A DNA stretch of 64,000 nucleotides from Massilia sp. Bi118 (GTDB taxonomy: Bacteria; Pseudomonadota; Gammaproteobacteria; Burkholderiales; Burkholderiaceae_D): the NCBI RefSeq assembly GCF_918697865.1, contig NZ_CAKKMV010000011.1, positions 1 through 64,000 of the forward strand, written 5' to 3'. Positions 27,654 through 35,075 of this stretch are shown here, in pieces. Numbering within the stretch: position 1 is the stretch's first letter; every line of letters starts with the position of its first letter. The notes under the pieces were generated by a model. It saw only the letters and a program-made list of their open reading frames with translations. It did not search any database and was not told the DNA's origin. A program made the position numbers and the translations under genes.

Positions 27654-28430
27654 ATGAATGCGAACGACCAATTCAAAGCAGTAATGGAACTCGATCTGGA
27701 ACCGATCAAGGTAAAGCTCATGCATGTCGAATCTGGTGAAGGCTGGAGCCTGGAACAGGCCAACGCCGTCGAGAAGGAATACCGCCGTTTCCTGTGCCTG
27801 ATGAAAAAGTATCCGCAGGCGGATACTGCCCCACTGGTGGACGTCGACACTTTCTGGCATTACCACATTCTCGACACCATGAAATACGCGACCGACTGCG
27901 AAAGGGTGTTCGGCTACTTCCTGCATCACTACCCCTACGTCGGCATGGGCGGCGAATCCGATGAGCAGGTGCGCGTCGACAGCGGGGAACGCATGCGCGA
28001 ACTGTATGAGGCGACCTTCGGCGAGACCTACCCGGCACTGCGGGCAGACATTGCCGGCCAGGCTTCCGCTTACTGCGGTGCGGCGGTGAAGGCCGACAGC
28101 GCGTATTGCGGCGCTGCCGTGAAGATGCAGACGGCCTACTGCGGCGCTGCCGTGAAAGCTGCCACGGCCTACTGCGGTGCTGCCGTGAAAGCGCAGACGG
28201 CCTATTGCGGCGCGGCCGTAAAAGCCGAAACCGCCTACTGCGGCGCGGCCACCAAGGCCCAGACCGCTTACTGCGGGGCCGCTGTGAAGACCGACGTCGC
28301 TTACTGCGGCGCGGCGGTCAAGGCGGCTACCGCGTATTGCGGCGCTGCCGTGAAAGCCTCGACCGCCTACTGCGGCGCGGCGATCACCACGGCTGCAAGC
28401 CGCGAAGCCAAAACGGCACTGGCAGCCTGA
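27654..28430 (+). CDS. GRDP-like protein with ten 11-residue YCGAAVK repeats
   Basis: 258 residues from ATG 27654 (GAGGA upstream). Residues 1-125 resemble the glycine-rich-domain-protein-like domain (DUF1399): WSLEQANAVEKEYRRFLCLM, then VDTFWHYHILDTMKYATDC and FGYFLHHYPYVG. Residues 139-248 are ten contiguous 11-residue repeats of form AYCGAAVKxxT. Cys occurs at exactly 141, 152, 163, 174, 185, 196, 207, 218, 229 and 240. There is no signal peptide or membrane segment. An 11-residue period fits three turns of helix, which would put all cysteines on one stripe, but a solenoid is also possible. Roles worth considering are metal binding, a scaffold, or a substrate for modification; none is shown. 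A strong terminator follows. The 290-bp upstream gap holds no other gene. Confidence 0.88.
   Translation: MNANDQFKAVMELDLEPIKVKLMHVESGEGWSLEQANAVEKEYRRFLCLMKKYPQADTAPLVDVDTFWHYHILDTMKYATDCERVFGYFLHHYPYVGMGGESDEQVRVDSGERMRELYEATFGETYPALRADIAGQASAYCGAAVKADSAYCGAAVKMQTAYCGAAVKAATAYCGAAVKAQTAYCGAAVKAETAYCGAATKAQTAYCGAAVKTDVAYCGAAVKAATAYCGAAVKASTAYCGAAITTAASREAKTALAA
28068..28397 (+). repeat. ten in-frame 33-bp coding repeats
   Basis: Ten units of 33 bp, without spacers, encode AYCGAAVKxxT. Codon third positions vary between units (for example Tyr TAC or TAT, Ala GCG, GCC or GCT), while Tyr, Cys, Gly and the two Ala after Gly are invariant in all ten. Cys is TGC in every unit. The pattern indicates selection on the peptide rather than recent slippage. 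Confidence 0.95.
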
Positions 28431-28455
28431 AGCACGCGACGGCGCGCGCCGTCAT

Positions 28456-28482
28456 GGCCCGCCCTCACCGGGCGGGCCTTTT
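28456..28482 (+). terminator. intrinsic terminator of the repeat-protein gene
   Basis: GGCCCGCCC (28456-28464) pairs with GGGCGGGCC (28470-28478), loop TCACC, followed by TTTT. It is 26 bases after the stop codon. Confidence 0.88.
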
Positions 28483-28492
28483 CATTGGCGGC

Positions 28493-28762
28493 TCAGGCCG
28501 CGCCCAGGCCCGCATCCGCATCGTGGCGCACCATCAGCGCGCGCAGCTCGCGGATGCTGAAATCGGACACCTCGTGCATGCGCAGCAGGATGGTGGCGCC
28601 GATCGGCAGCGTGTTGTGGCGAATCTTGCTGATCACCGGCGGCGCAACTTCCAGCACGCGCGACAGCGCGGCATCGTTCTTCAGCCTGAGTTTGGTGATG
28701 ATGGCGTCGAGAACCCGGTTGGGGTCGTAGACACCACCGTCCGGTATCCTTCTGATAGGCAT
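28493..28762 (-). CDS. small HTH-like DNA-binding protein
   Basis: 89 residues from ATG 28762 with AGGAAG upstream. The core VLDAIITKLRLKNDAALSRV then LEVAPPVISKIRHNTLPIGA reads as a lambda-repressor/YdaS-like helix-turn-helix, with DAALSRVLEVAPPVISKIR as the likely helix-turn-helix. HEVSDFSIRELRALM follows. It is too short to have a ligand domain, so it may act as a simple repressor or antitoxin-type regulator. It is convergent with the repeat-protein gene, and the region between them ends transcription rightward only. Confidence 0.72.
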   Translation of the reverse strand: MPIRRIPDGGVYDPNRVLDAIITKLRLKNDAALSRVLEVAPPVISKIRHNTLPIGATILLRMHEVSDFSIRELRALMVRHDADAGLGAA

Positions 28763-28909
28763 GGTCTTCCTTCGAAAATGACAGTCCGTGGGATATTCTT
28801 CACTTTCCTCGTGGGGTCGTGAAAAATAAGCTAGTTTTGGGGTATTTGTAGTATTTATATGGCTGCGGAGCAGCAAGCCCAAATGATACACGGACCCCTT
28901 ATCTTTTGC

Positions 28910-29818
28910 TTAAGAGTGCCTTATTTCGCCTTGTGCCGCCATCTGCAGCACCGCTTCCTCGACCCGGGGATAGCGCAGCGCCGCGCGTAGTTCGCGCTTG
29001 AGGCGGCCATTGTCGAGCCGGCGCGACTCCGACATGAAGGACAGCAGCATGGGCGACACCGCCTGTTCCAGTTCCGCGCGCGCCAGGCGCCGCGGCCGCG
29101 GCAGCCCGAAGGCGTCGGCCACGAGGTCGAAGTACTCGCCCATCTTCATGTGCGTGTCGTCGCTGGCGTTGTAGGCGCGGCCAGGGCGGGCGCGGAACAG
29201 CGCCAGTAGCGCCAGCCGGGCCAGGTCGTCGGCGTGGATGTGGTTGGTGTAGACGTCGTCCTGCGGCGCCAGCGCCGGCGTGCCCTGGCGCAGGCGCTCG
29301 AGCGGCAGGCGGTCGGCCGCGTAGATGCCGGGCGCGCGCAGGATGGACAGCTTCCCTTTCGACCCGACGGCCCAGGCGCGCAGCACCTGCTCGGCATCGA
29401 CGCGGCGTTGCGCGCGGGCGTTGCGGGCGGCGCGCGGCGCGGTCTCGGATACCAGGGCGCCGCCGCGGTCGCCGTAGACGCCCGATGTGCTGATATAAAC
29501 GACATGGGTGCCCTCGGGTAGAATGGCGGTCAAATTTCGCGTGCGCAGGTCCAGCGCGCCCTGCCGCGGCGGCGGCGCCAGGTGCACCACCCGTGGCGCC
29601 AGCCGCGCCAGGCGCTTCAGCGTCGCCGGCCGGTCGAGGTCGGCCACGATGGGAACCGCGCCCGCCGCCCGCAGCGCCGCGCAGCGCGCCGGCTGGCTGG
29701 TGACGGCGAACACGCGAAAGCGCTTCGCCACGAGCGGCAGCAGGCGCATGCCGACATCGCCGCAGCCGACGATCAGCAGGCGCGGCTTATCGAATCTGAT
29801 CTTATTTTGAGTATTCAT
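28910..29818 (-). CDS. NAD-dependent epimerase/dehydratase-like protein
   Basis: 302 residues from ATG 29818. The Rossmann motif is LLIVGCGDVGMRLL, a variant of GxxGxxG. VVYISTSGVYGDRGG holds the Ser/Tyr strand of an extended SDR, though the usual YxxxK is not obvious (QRRVDAEQVLR follows), so catalysis may be altered. RAYNASDDTHMKMGEYFDLV is typical of this atypical SDR group. The substrate is unknown. Its start lies only 12 bp from the divergent 2Fe-2S reductase start, so both promoters must lie inside the opposite gene or in shared sequence. Confidence 0.82.
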   Translation of the reverse strand: MNTQNKIRFDKPRLLIVGCGDVGMRLLPLVAKRFRVFAVTSQPARCAALRAAGAVPIVADLDRPATLKRLARLAPRVVHLAPPPRQGALDLRTRNLTAILPEGTHVVYISTSGVYGDRGGALVSETAPRAARNARAQRRVDAEQVLRAWAVGSKGKLSILRAPGIYAADRLPLERLRQGTPALAPQDDVYTNHIHADDLARLALLALFRARPGRAYNASDDTHMKMGEYFDLVADAFGLPRPRRLARAELEQAVSPMLLSFMSESRRLDNGRLKRELRAALRYPRVEEAVLQMAAQGEIRHS

Positions 29819-29830
29819 TCCGAGGATTGT

Positions 29831-30859
29831 ATGACGTTCCAGATTACCGTTCAGCCCAGCGGCCACCACTACGAATGCGAGCAGGACGAAACCGTGCTCG
29901 CGGCGGCGATCCGTTCGGGCATCGGACTGCCCTACGGCTGCAAGAACGGCGCCTGCGGCTCCTGCAAGGGCAAGGTCGTCGAAGGCACGATCCACCACAA
30001 GCCGCACCAGCCGCGCGCCCTGTCCGAGCAGGAAAAGCTGCAGGGCTTCGCGCTGATGTGCTGCGCCGTGCCCGAAGGCGACGTCACGATCGAGGCGCGC
30101 GAAGTGGGCGGCAGCACCGACTACCCGGTGCGCAAGATGCCGACCCGCGTCACCGCGCTGCGCCGCGCCGCGCCGGACGTCGCCATCCTCAGCCTGCAGC
30201 TGCCGGCCAACGAAGCCCTGGCCTACCGCGCCGGCCAGTACGTCGAGTTCCTGCTGAAGGACGGCAAGCGCCGCGCCTACAGCATCGCCAACGCGCCCTC
30301 CTTCAGCGGCCCGCTGGAACTGCACATTCGGCATCTGCCGGGCGGCCTGTTCACCGACCACGTGTTCTCGACCATGAAGGAGCGCGACATCCTGCGCTTC
30401 GAAGGCCCGCTCGGCACCTTCTTCCTGCGCGAAGAATCGAGCAAGCCGATCGTCCTGCTGGCCTCCGGCACCGGCTTCGCGCCGGTCAAGGCCCTGGTCG
30501 AGCACATGATGCACCTGAAGTCCGAACGCCCGGTCCACCTGTACTGGGGCGGCCGCCGCCCGCAGGACCTGTACATGCACGAGCTGTGCGAACAGTGGGC
30601 GCGCGAGCTGCCGCACTTCCGCTACGTACCGGTGATCTCGGACGCGCTGCCGGAAGATGCGTGGCTTGGGCGCACCGGCTACGTACACGCCGCCGTGATG
30701 CAGGATATTCCCGACCTGTCGGGCTACCAGGTGTATGCTTGCGGTGCGCCGGTGATGGTCGATTCGGCCAGATCCGACTACGTGGCGCAGTGCGGCTTGC
30801 CGGCCGAGGAATTCTACGCGGACGCATTCACGACGGAGGCCGACCTCGCGCAGTCCTGA
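29831..30859 (+). CDS. 2Fe-2S/FAD/NAD(P)H reductase, CDP-6-deoxy-glucoseen reductase type
   Basis: 342 residues. The N-terminal plant-type ferredoxin domain has cysteines C37, C42 and C45 in GCKNGACGSCKG and a fourth in LMCCAV (C77 or C78). An FAD domain follows (AGQYVEFLL, RAYSIANAP), then the NAD domain (LLASGTGFAPVKALVEH, VYACGAP). The order ferredoxin-FAD-NAD matches the AscD/RfbI group and phenol-hydroxylase-type reductases. It transfers electrons from NAD(P)H to an oxygenase or dehydratase partner, which is not adjacent. Betaproteobacteria often carry this gene as a general reductase; the true partner is unknown. Confidence 0.88.
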   Translation: MTFQITVQPSGHHYECEQDETVLAAAIRSGIGLPYGCKNGACGSCKGKVVEGTIHHKPHQPRALSEQEKLQGFALMCCAVPEGDVTIEAREVGGSTDYPVRKMPTRVTALRRAAPDVAILSLQLPANEALAYRAGQYVEFLLKDGKRRAYSIANAPSFSGPLELHIRHLPGGLFTDHVFSTMKERDILRFEGPLGTFFLREESSKPIVLLASGTGFAPVKALVEHMMHLKSERPVHLYWGGRRPQDLYMHELCEQWARELPHFRYVPVISDALPEDAWLGRTGYVHAAVMQDIPDLSGYQVYACGAPVMVDSARSDYVAQCGLPAEEFYADAFTTEADLAQS

Positions 30860-30889
30860 TTGCTTTTTCAATCGATGAAAGGCTTGTCC

Positions 30890-31627
30890 ATGCGTACTTC
30901 GCTTCGTTCCGCCCTCGTCTTCTCCGCTATTTCCGCCGCCCTGCTGGCCGGCTTGCCCGCTCATGCCGCCGGACAGGCAAACGCCTCCAGTTACCAGGCC
31001 GCGATCGCCAGCCCGATCCGCACCGACGACGACCGCAAGACCGACGCCAAGCGCAAGCCGGCCGAGTTCCTGGCCTTCGCGCAGGTCCGTCCCGGCATGA
31101 AGGCCTTCGACGTCTCCTCCGGCGCCGGCGCCACCGCGGCCCTGCTGACCGCTGCGGTGGGACCGAAGGGCGAAGTGTGGGCCCAGAACGCGAAGCCGAA
31201 CGCCAGGCTGCAGGAACGCGTGGGCAACGCGACCCTGCCCAACCTGCACGCAGTGGTGGCCGACTTCAACGACCCGGTCCCGAAAGGCACGCCGCCGCTG
31301 GACCTCATCACCATCAACATGTCCTACCACGACATCGCCAACACCCCGGCCGACCGCGCGGCGATGAACAAGCGCCTGTACCAGGCCCTAAAGCCGGGCG
31401 GCCTGCTGGTCATCGTCGACAACGCGGCCAAGAAGGGTGCGGGCCTGTCCGCCACCAAGACCCTGCACCGCATCGACGAAGAGACGCTGGTCGACGAAGT
31501 GACCAAGGCCGGCTTCAAGGTCGATGGCCGCAGCGATTACCTGCACGTGGCCTCGGATCCGCACGAGCAGCCTTTCTTCAAGATGGATGCGCCGGACGAC
31601 AAGTTTGCTGTCCGATTCAAGAAATAG
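30890..31627 (+). CDS. exported methyltransferase-like protein
   Basis: 245 residues from ATG 30890 (AAAGG upstream). A clear signal peptide (RSALVFSAISAALLAGLPAHAA) precedes a class I methyltransferase-like fold: VRPGMKAFDVSSGAGATAALL takes the place of the SAM motif, then AVVADFNDPV, LDLITINMSYHDI and YQALKPGGLLVIVDN. This matches a family of predicted methyltransferases with N-terminal signal sequences (COG4798 type, from memory). SAM is not expected in the periplasm, so the exported protein may have lost or changed its activity; the altered glycine loop fits that. It follows the reductase gene by 30 bp. Confidence 0.82.
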   Translation: MRTSLRSALVFSAISAALLAGLPAHAAGQANASSYQAAIASPIRTDDDRKTDAKRKPAEFLAFAQVRPGMKAFDVSSGAGATAALLTAAVGPKGEVWAQNAKPNARLQERVGNATLPNLHAVVADFNDPVPKGTPPLDLITINMSYHDIANTPADRAAMNKRLYQALKPGGLLVIVDNAAKKGAGLSATKTLHRIDEETLVDEVTKAGFKVDGRSDYLHVASDPHEQPFFKMDAPDDKFAVRFKK

Positions 31628-31654
31628 TTAACGCGTCGTCCCCGCGAGTTAACT

Positions 31655-31740
31655 CGTCGTCCCCGCGAAGGCGGGGACCCAAGTTTGCAGGCCTTGCCTT
31701 AGCGCATACAACTTGGGTTCCCGCCTGCGCGGGAACGACG
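31655..31740. repeat. REP-like inverted repeat pair, copy 1
   Basis: Two arms (31655-31685 and 31710-31740) are near-complementary and each contains its own hairpin (TCCCCGCGAAGGCGGGGA on the left). A truncated copy (CGTCGTCCCCGCGAG) lies at 31634-31648. The same element occurs at 62961-63049. It fills most of the 215-bp gap between the methyltransferase-like gene and the MFS gene. Confidence 0.85.
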
Positions 31741-31842
31741 CTTCAACGCACGAGTCCAAGCGCCAAGCGTATGGACTGCGAGTTCATCCGACATCAGGCA
31801 CAATGCGCGTTGGCATTCCAGCCAGCACCTTCTTTACATCTC

Positions 31843-33081
31843 ATGTCACTCGGCGTCCTGCGTAACCGTAATCTCTCCTTTTATCTTTCCGCCCGCTTCC
31901 TGGGCACCCTGGCAGTCCAGATGCAGAGCGTGGCGGTCGGCTGGCAGGTCTACCAGATCACGCAAAGCCTGTTCGACCTCGGCCTGATCGGCCTGGCGCA
32001 GTTCGCGCCCTTCCTGGCCCTGATCCTGTGGGCCGGCCACGTGGCCGACACCCACAACCGCCGCACCATCATCCTGCTGTGCATGTGCACCCAGCTGCTG
32101 TGCAGCCTGCTGCTGGTCGGCTTCACGCTGTCCGGCAGCCACGTCGTGTGGCCGGTGTTCGCGATCCTGGTCCTGTACGGCAGCGCGCGCGCCTTCATGA
32201 TGCCGGCCTCGCAGGCCGTGCTGCGCAACCTAGTGCCGACCCAGGACTTCTCGCAGGCGGTGGCGCTCAGCTCCTCGACCTTCCACGTGGCCGTGATCGC
32301 CGGCCCGGTGCTGGGCGGCCTGCTGTACGTGTTCGGGCCGAACGTGGTGTACACGGTATCGAGCGTGCTGCTGGCGCTGTCGGTGCTGCTGATGGCCGCC
32401 ACGAAAAGCGCGCCGCAGGTCATGAACAAGGCGCCGGTCAGCTGGCACACGCTGCTGGAGGGCCTGCGCTTCGTGTGGTCGCGCCCGATCGTGTTGGGCG
32501 CGATCTCGCTCGACCTGTTCGCGGTGCTGTTCGGCGGCGCCACCGCCCTGCTGCCCGCCTATGCGCACGATGTCCTGGCGGCCGGCCCGACCGGCCTGGG
32601 CCTGCTGCGGACCGCGCCCGGCGCCGGCGCCGCGCTGTGCTCGATCCTGCTGGCCTTCTTCCCGATCCGCCGCAAGGTCGGCGCCTGGATGTTCGGCGGG
32701 GTCGCGCTGTTCGGCCTGGCCACCGTGACGATGGGCCTGACCAGCAGTTTCGCCATCGCGCTCGCCGCCCTGTTCCTGCTGGGCGCCGGCGACATGGTCA
32801 GCGTCTACGTCCGCCACCTGCTGGTGCAGTACGAGACCCCGGACGAGATCCGCGGCCGCGTCAGCGCCGTCAACTCCGTCTTCATCGGCGCCTCGAATGA
32901 ACTGGGCGAGTTCGAATCGGGTCTTACCGCCAGCTGGTTCGGCCTGGTGCGCGCGATCCTGCTCGGCGGCGCCGCCACCCTGGTGGTCACCGGCACCTGG
33001 ATGAAGCTGTTCCCGGTGCTGTCCCGCATGGACCGCTTCCCGCACCACGAAGCCGAGGAAGCCGCGCGCAAGGCGGGATGA
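31843..33081 (+). CDS. MFS transporter, EntS-like
   Basis: 412 residues with 10-12 membrane segments. The first loop has VGWQVYQITQSLFDLGLIGL, and the MFS motif is AGHVADTHNRRTII. LSSSTFHVAVIAGPVLGGLL and VQYETPDEIRGRVSAVNSVF are typical of the enterobactin-exporter-like (MFS_3) group. The substrate is unknown; members export siderophores, drugs or metabolites. It overlaps the following DUF1345 gene by 4 bp (ATGA), so the two are translationally coupled. Confidence 0.88.
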   Translation: MSLGVLRNRNLSFYLSARFLGTLAVQMQSVAVGWQVYQITQSLFDLGLIGLAQFAPFLALILWAGHVADTHNRRTIILLCMCTQLLCSLLLVGFTLSGSHVVWPVFAILVLYGSARAFMMPASQAVLRNLVPTQDFSQAVALSSSTFHVAVIAGPVLGGLLYVFGPNVVYTVSSVLLALSVLLMAATKSAPQVMNKAPVSWHTLLEGLRFVWSRPIVLGAISLDLFAVLFGGATALLPAYAHDVLAAGPTGLGLLRTAPGAGAALCSILLAFFPIRRKVGAWMFGGVALFGLATVTMGLTSSFAIALAALFLLGAGDMVSVYVRHLLVQYETPDEIRGRVSAVNSVFIGASNELGEFESGLTASWFGLVRAILLGGAATLVVTGTWMKLFPVLSRMDRFPHHEAEEAARKAG

Positions 33082-33758
33082 TGGACAAACTGCTGCTGCA
33101 CCGCTTCATCCGTTCGCGCCCGCACCTGACGCTGGCGATCGGGTTCGGTGCTGTGGTCGGGCTGGCCTGGCCGGATTCGCATCCCTGGCTGCGCCGTGCC
33201 CTGATCGGCTGGAACGCCGGGGTCTGGATCTATTTGCTCGGGATGGCCTGGCTGATGACGCGCGCCGACCATCGCAAGGTGCGCGAGATCGCCAGCCGGC
33301 AGGACGAGAACGCCGGCCTGGTGCTGTTCACCCTGGTCGTCGCAGCCGTGCTGAGCCTGTACGCCATCGTCTCCGAACTGACCCGCATGGACCACCTGCC
33401 GTCCGACCAGGCCGCGCTGCGCTATGCCTTCACGGCGCTGACCGTGATCGGCTCCTGGCTGCTGGTCGGGGTGCTGTTCTGCTTCCACTACGCCCATTTG
33501 TACTACCGCGCGCCGCAGGACCGCCGCCCGCTGCGCTTCCCGGAACAGGACCAGGAAGGCGCGCGCCTCGAGCCGAACTACTGGGACTTCCTCTACTTTT
33601 CCTTCACCATCGCGGTGGCGGTCCAGACCTCGGACGTGACGGTGATGTCGCGCCCCATGCGCAAGCTGGTGCTGGGCCAGTCGGTGCTGGCCTTCTTTTT
33701 CAACCTGGCCATCCTCGGCCTGTCGATCAATATCGCCGCCAGCCTGGTGAACGCCTGA
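33078..33758 (+). CDS. DUF1345 membrane protein
   Basis: 226 residues with five to six membrane segments. The conserved C-terminal half LYFSFTIAVAVQTSDVTVMS, then RPMRKLVLGQSVLAFFFN, is the DUF1345 hallmark and resembles an ion-channel pore-loop context (TSDV). Function is unknown. It is coupled to the upstream MFS gene by a 4-bp overlap. Confidence 0.9.
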   Translation: MMDKLLLHRFIRSRPHLTLAIGFGAVVGLAWPDSHPWLRRALIGWNAGVWIYLLGMAWLMTRADHRKVREIASRQDENAGLVLFTLVVAAVLSLYAIVSELTRMDHLPSDQAALRYAFTALTVIGSWLLVGVLFCFHYAHLYYRAPQDRRPLRFPEQDQEGARLEPNYWDFLYFSFTIAVAVQTSDVTVMSRPMRKLVLGQSVLAFFFNLAILGLSINIAASLVNA

Positions 33759-33834
33759 GCGCTTTCATCTGGGCGCGGCGAATTCACCGGACGGTGTAAG
33801 ATCGTTTCAACAGTGTCAACTATTGGAGCGATTT

Positions 33835-34218
33835 ATGGAAATCAACGTTAATACCGACAACACCATCGACCGCCACCAGGGCCTCGACGAGCGCGTGCGC
33901 GAAGCCGTCGAAGCCAGCGTCGGACGTTTCGAGCAGGTCCGCCGCGTGGACGTCCACCTGAGCAACCAGAACGGTCAGAAACACGCGGACGGCGACAATT
34001 ACTGCATGATGGAAGCGCGCGTGGCCGGCTACGACGCGGTGGTCGTGCATGCCCACGCCGAGAACCTGCACCTGTCGATTTCGGGTGCGGCCAACAAGCT
34101 CAAGCGCGCTCTGGACAGCGCCCTGGGCCGCCTGAACGACAAGGCCAAGCGCGAACCGCTGCCGATCGGGGAAGATGTCGATCCGCTGTCGGTCAAGGGC
34201 CTGACCGATAATCAATAA
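33835..34218 (+). CDS. HPF/RaiA-type ribosome-associated protein
   Basis: 127 residues from ATG 33835 (GGAG upstream). It has the beta-alpha-beta fold of the short HPF/YfiA group: MEINVNTDNTIDRHQGLDER, VEASVGRFEQVRRVDVHLSN, YCMMEARVAGYDAVVVHAHA, LSISGAANKLKRALDSALGR. Such proteins bind the 30S decoding region in stationary phase and favour ribosome hibernation. The short C-terminal tail lacks the long-HPF dimerisation domain. It overlaps the convergent metal-receptor gene by 7 bp. Confidence 0.85.
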   Translation: MEINVNTDNTIDRHQGLDERVREAVEASVGRFEQVRRVDVHLSNQNGQKHADGDNYCMMEARVAGYDAVVVHAHAENLHLSISGAANKLKRALDSALGRLNDKAKREPLPIGEDVDPLSVKGLTDNQ

Positions 34219-35018
34219 GTTTCAAGCATCTCCCGGAGCCTGCGCAGATAGCGCAGGCCTTCGAGGGCCCGGCTGCCGTACCAGGACATCATCTCCCCGT
34301 CGACCAGATAAACCGGAATGCCAAGCTGCTTTTCCAGCGCGTCGGCATGTTCTTCCGTGAAGCGGTAGGGCTCGGTCGACAGCAGCACCGCATCCAGCCC
34401 GTCCACCAGCGCCTGCGACCACTCGAAGCGCGGATAGCGCTCCCCCTTCCCAAGTTGCGGCACCTGCCAGCCCAGTTCGGCCAGCATGCTGGCGATATAG
34501 GTTTCGCCCGACACCGTCATCCAAGGATCCTGCCAGATGCAGTACAGGACCGTCCTCGCCGGTCCCGGCGGCAGCGCTTTCAAGGCCGCGTATTCCTGCT
34601 CGAATGCGGCGCACCAGCGTTCGGCAGCGTCCTCCGCACCGAAGATCCCGCCCATCAGGCGCGCCAGGTCGAGGTTGTCGCGCGGCGCGTTCGGGTGCGT
34701 GACCACCACGTGCGGCACGAATTCGGCCAGCCGGTCCACGGTCGGCTTCTCGTTCTCGTCGATGTTGACCACCACGTGGGTCGGCGCCAGCTTGCGGATC
34801 TTGTCGATGTTGACGTCCTTGGTGCCGCCCACCTTGGGGATGGCGGCCACGATGTCCTGCGGGTGGATGCAGAAGCCGGTGCGCCCGACCAGCCGACCGG
34901 CCAGGCCCAGTTCGCACAGCAGTTCGGTAATCGAGGGCACCAGGCAGACGATGCGGGCGTCCGGGGCCGCTGCGTGGTACTGGCCGAGCGCGTCGGTGAA
35001 AGTAGGCGATGGATTCAT
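34212..35018 (-). CDS. cobalamin/metal-chelate binding protein, BtuF-like, no signal peptide
   Basis: 268 residues. The fold is that of class III substrate-binding proteins (helical-backbone metal receptors): RIVCLVPSITELLCELGLAG, VGGTKDVNIDKIRKLAPTHV, and the WQVPQLGKGERYPRFEWSQ region before the long linker helix. BtuF homologues normally carry a signal peptide; this one begins MNPSPTFTDALGQ with none, so it is predicted cytoplasmic. It has no ABC permease or ATPase next to it. It may bind a corrinoid or heme inside the cell. Confidence 0.83.
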   Translation of the reverse strand: MNPSPTFTDALGQYHAAAPDARIVCLVPSITELLCELGLAGRLVGRTGFCIHPQDIVAAIPKVGGTKDVNIDKIRKLAPTHVVVNIDENEKPTVDRLAEFVPHVVVTHPNAPRDNLDLARLMGGIFGAEDAAERWCAAFEQEYAALKALPPGPARTVLYCIWQDPWMTVSGETYIASMLAELGWQVPQLGKGERYPRFEWSQALVDGLDAVLLSTEPYRFTEEHADALEKQLGIPVYLVDGEMMSWYGSRALEGLRYLRRLREMLETY

Positions 35019-35075
35019 AGGCAGTATTGAAACACTGTTGTTTATCGGACGCCAAGTGTCGGTTTAGAAGTTGCA

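Noticed and set aside
28068..28397. CRISPR-like array of 33-bp repeats
   Set aside because: The repeats have no spacers, are in frame and encode a conserved peptide; there are no cas genes nearby.
27654..28430. RiPP precursor with a modified core
   Set aside because: The Cys-rich repeats are suggestive, but no maturase, radical-SAM, protease or transporter gene is adjacent, and the N-terminal half is a folded domain rather than a leader. Not excluded, but unsupported here.
28910..31330. Leftward 806-codon reading through the reductase and methyltransferase-like genes
   Set aside because: Only the part from 29818 down has a recognisable domain; the rest is antisense to two real genes.
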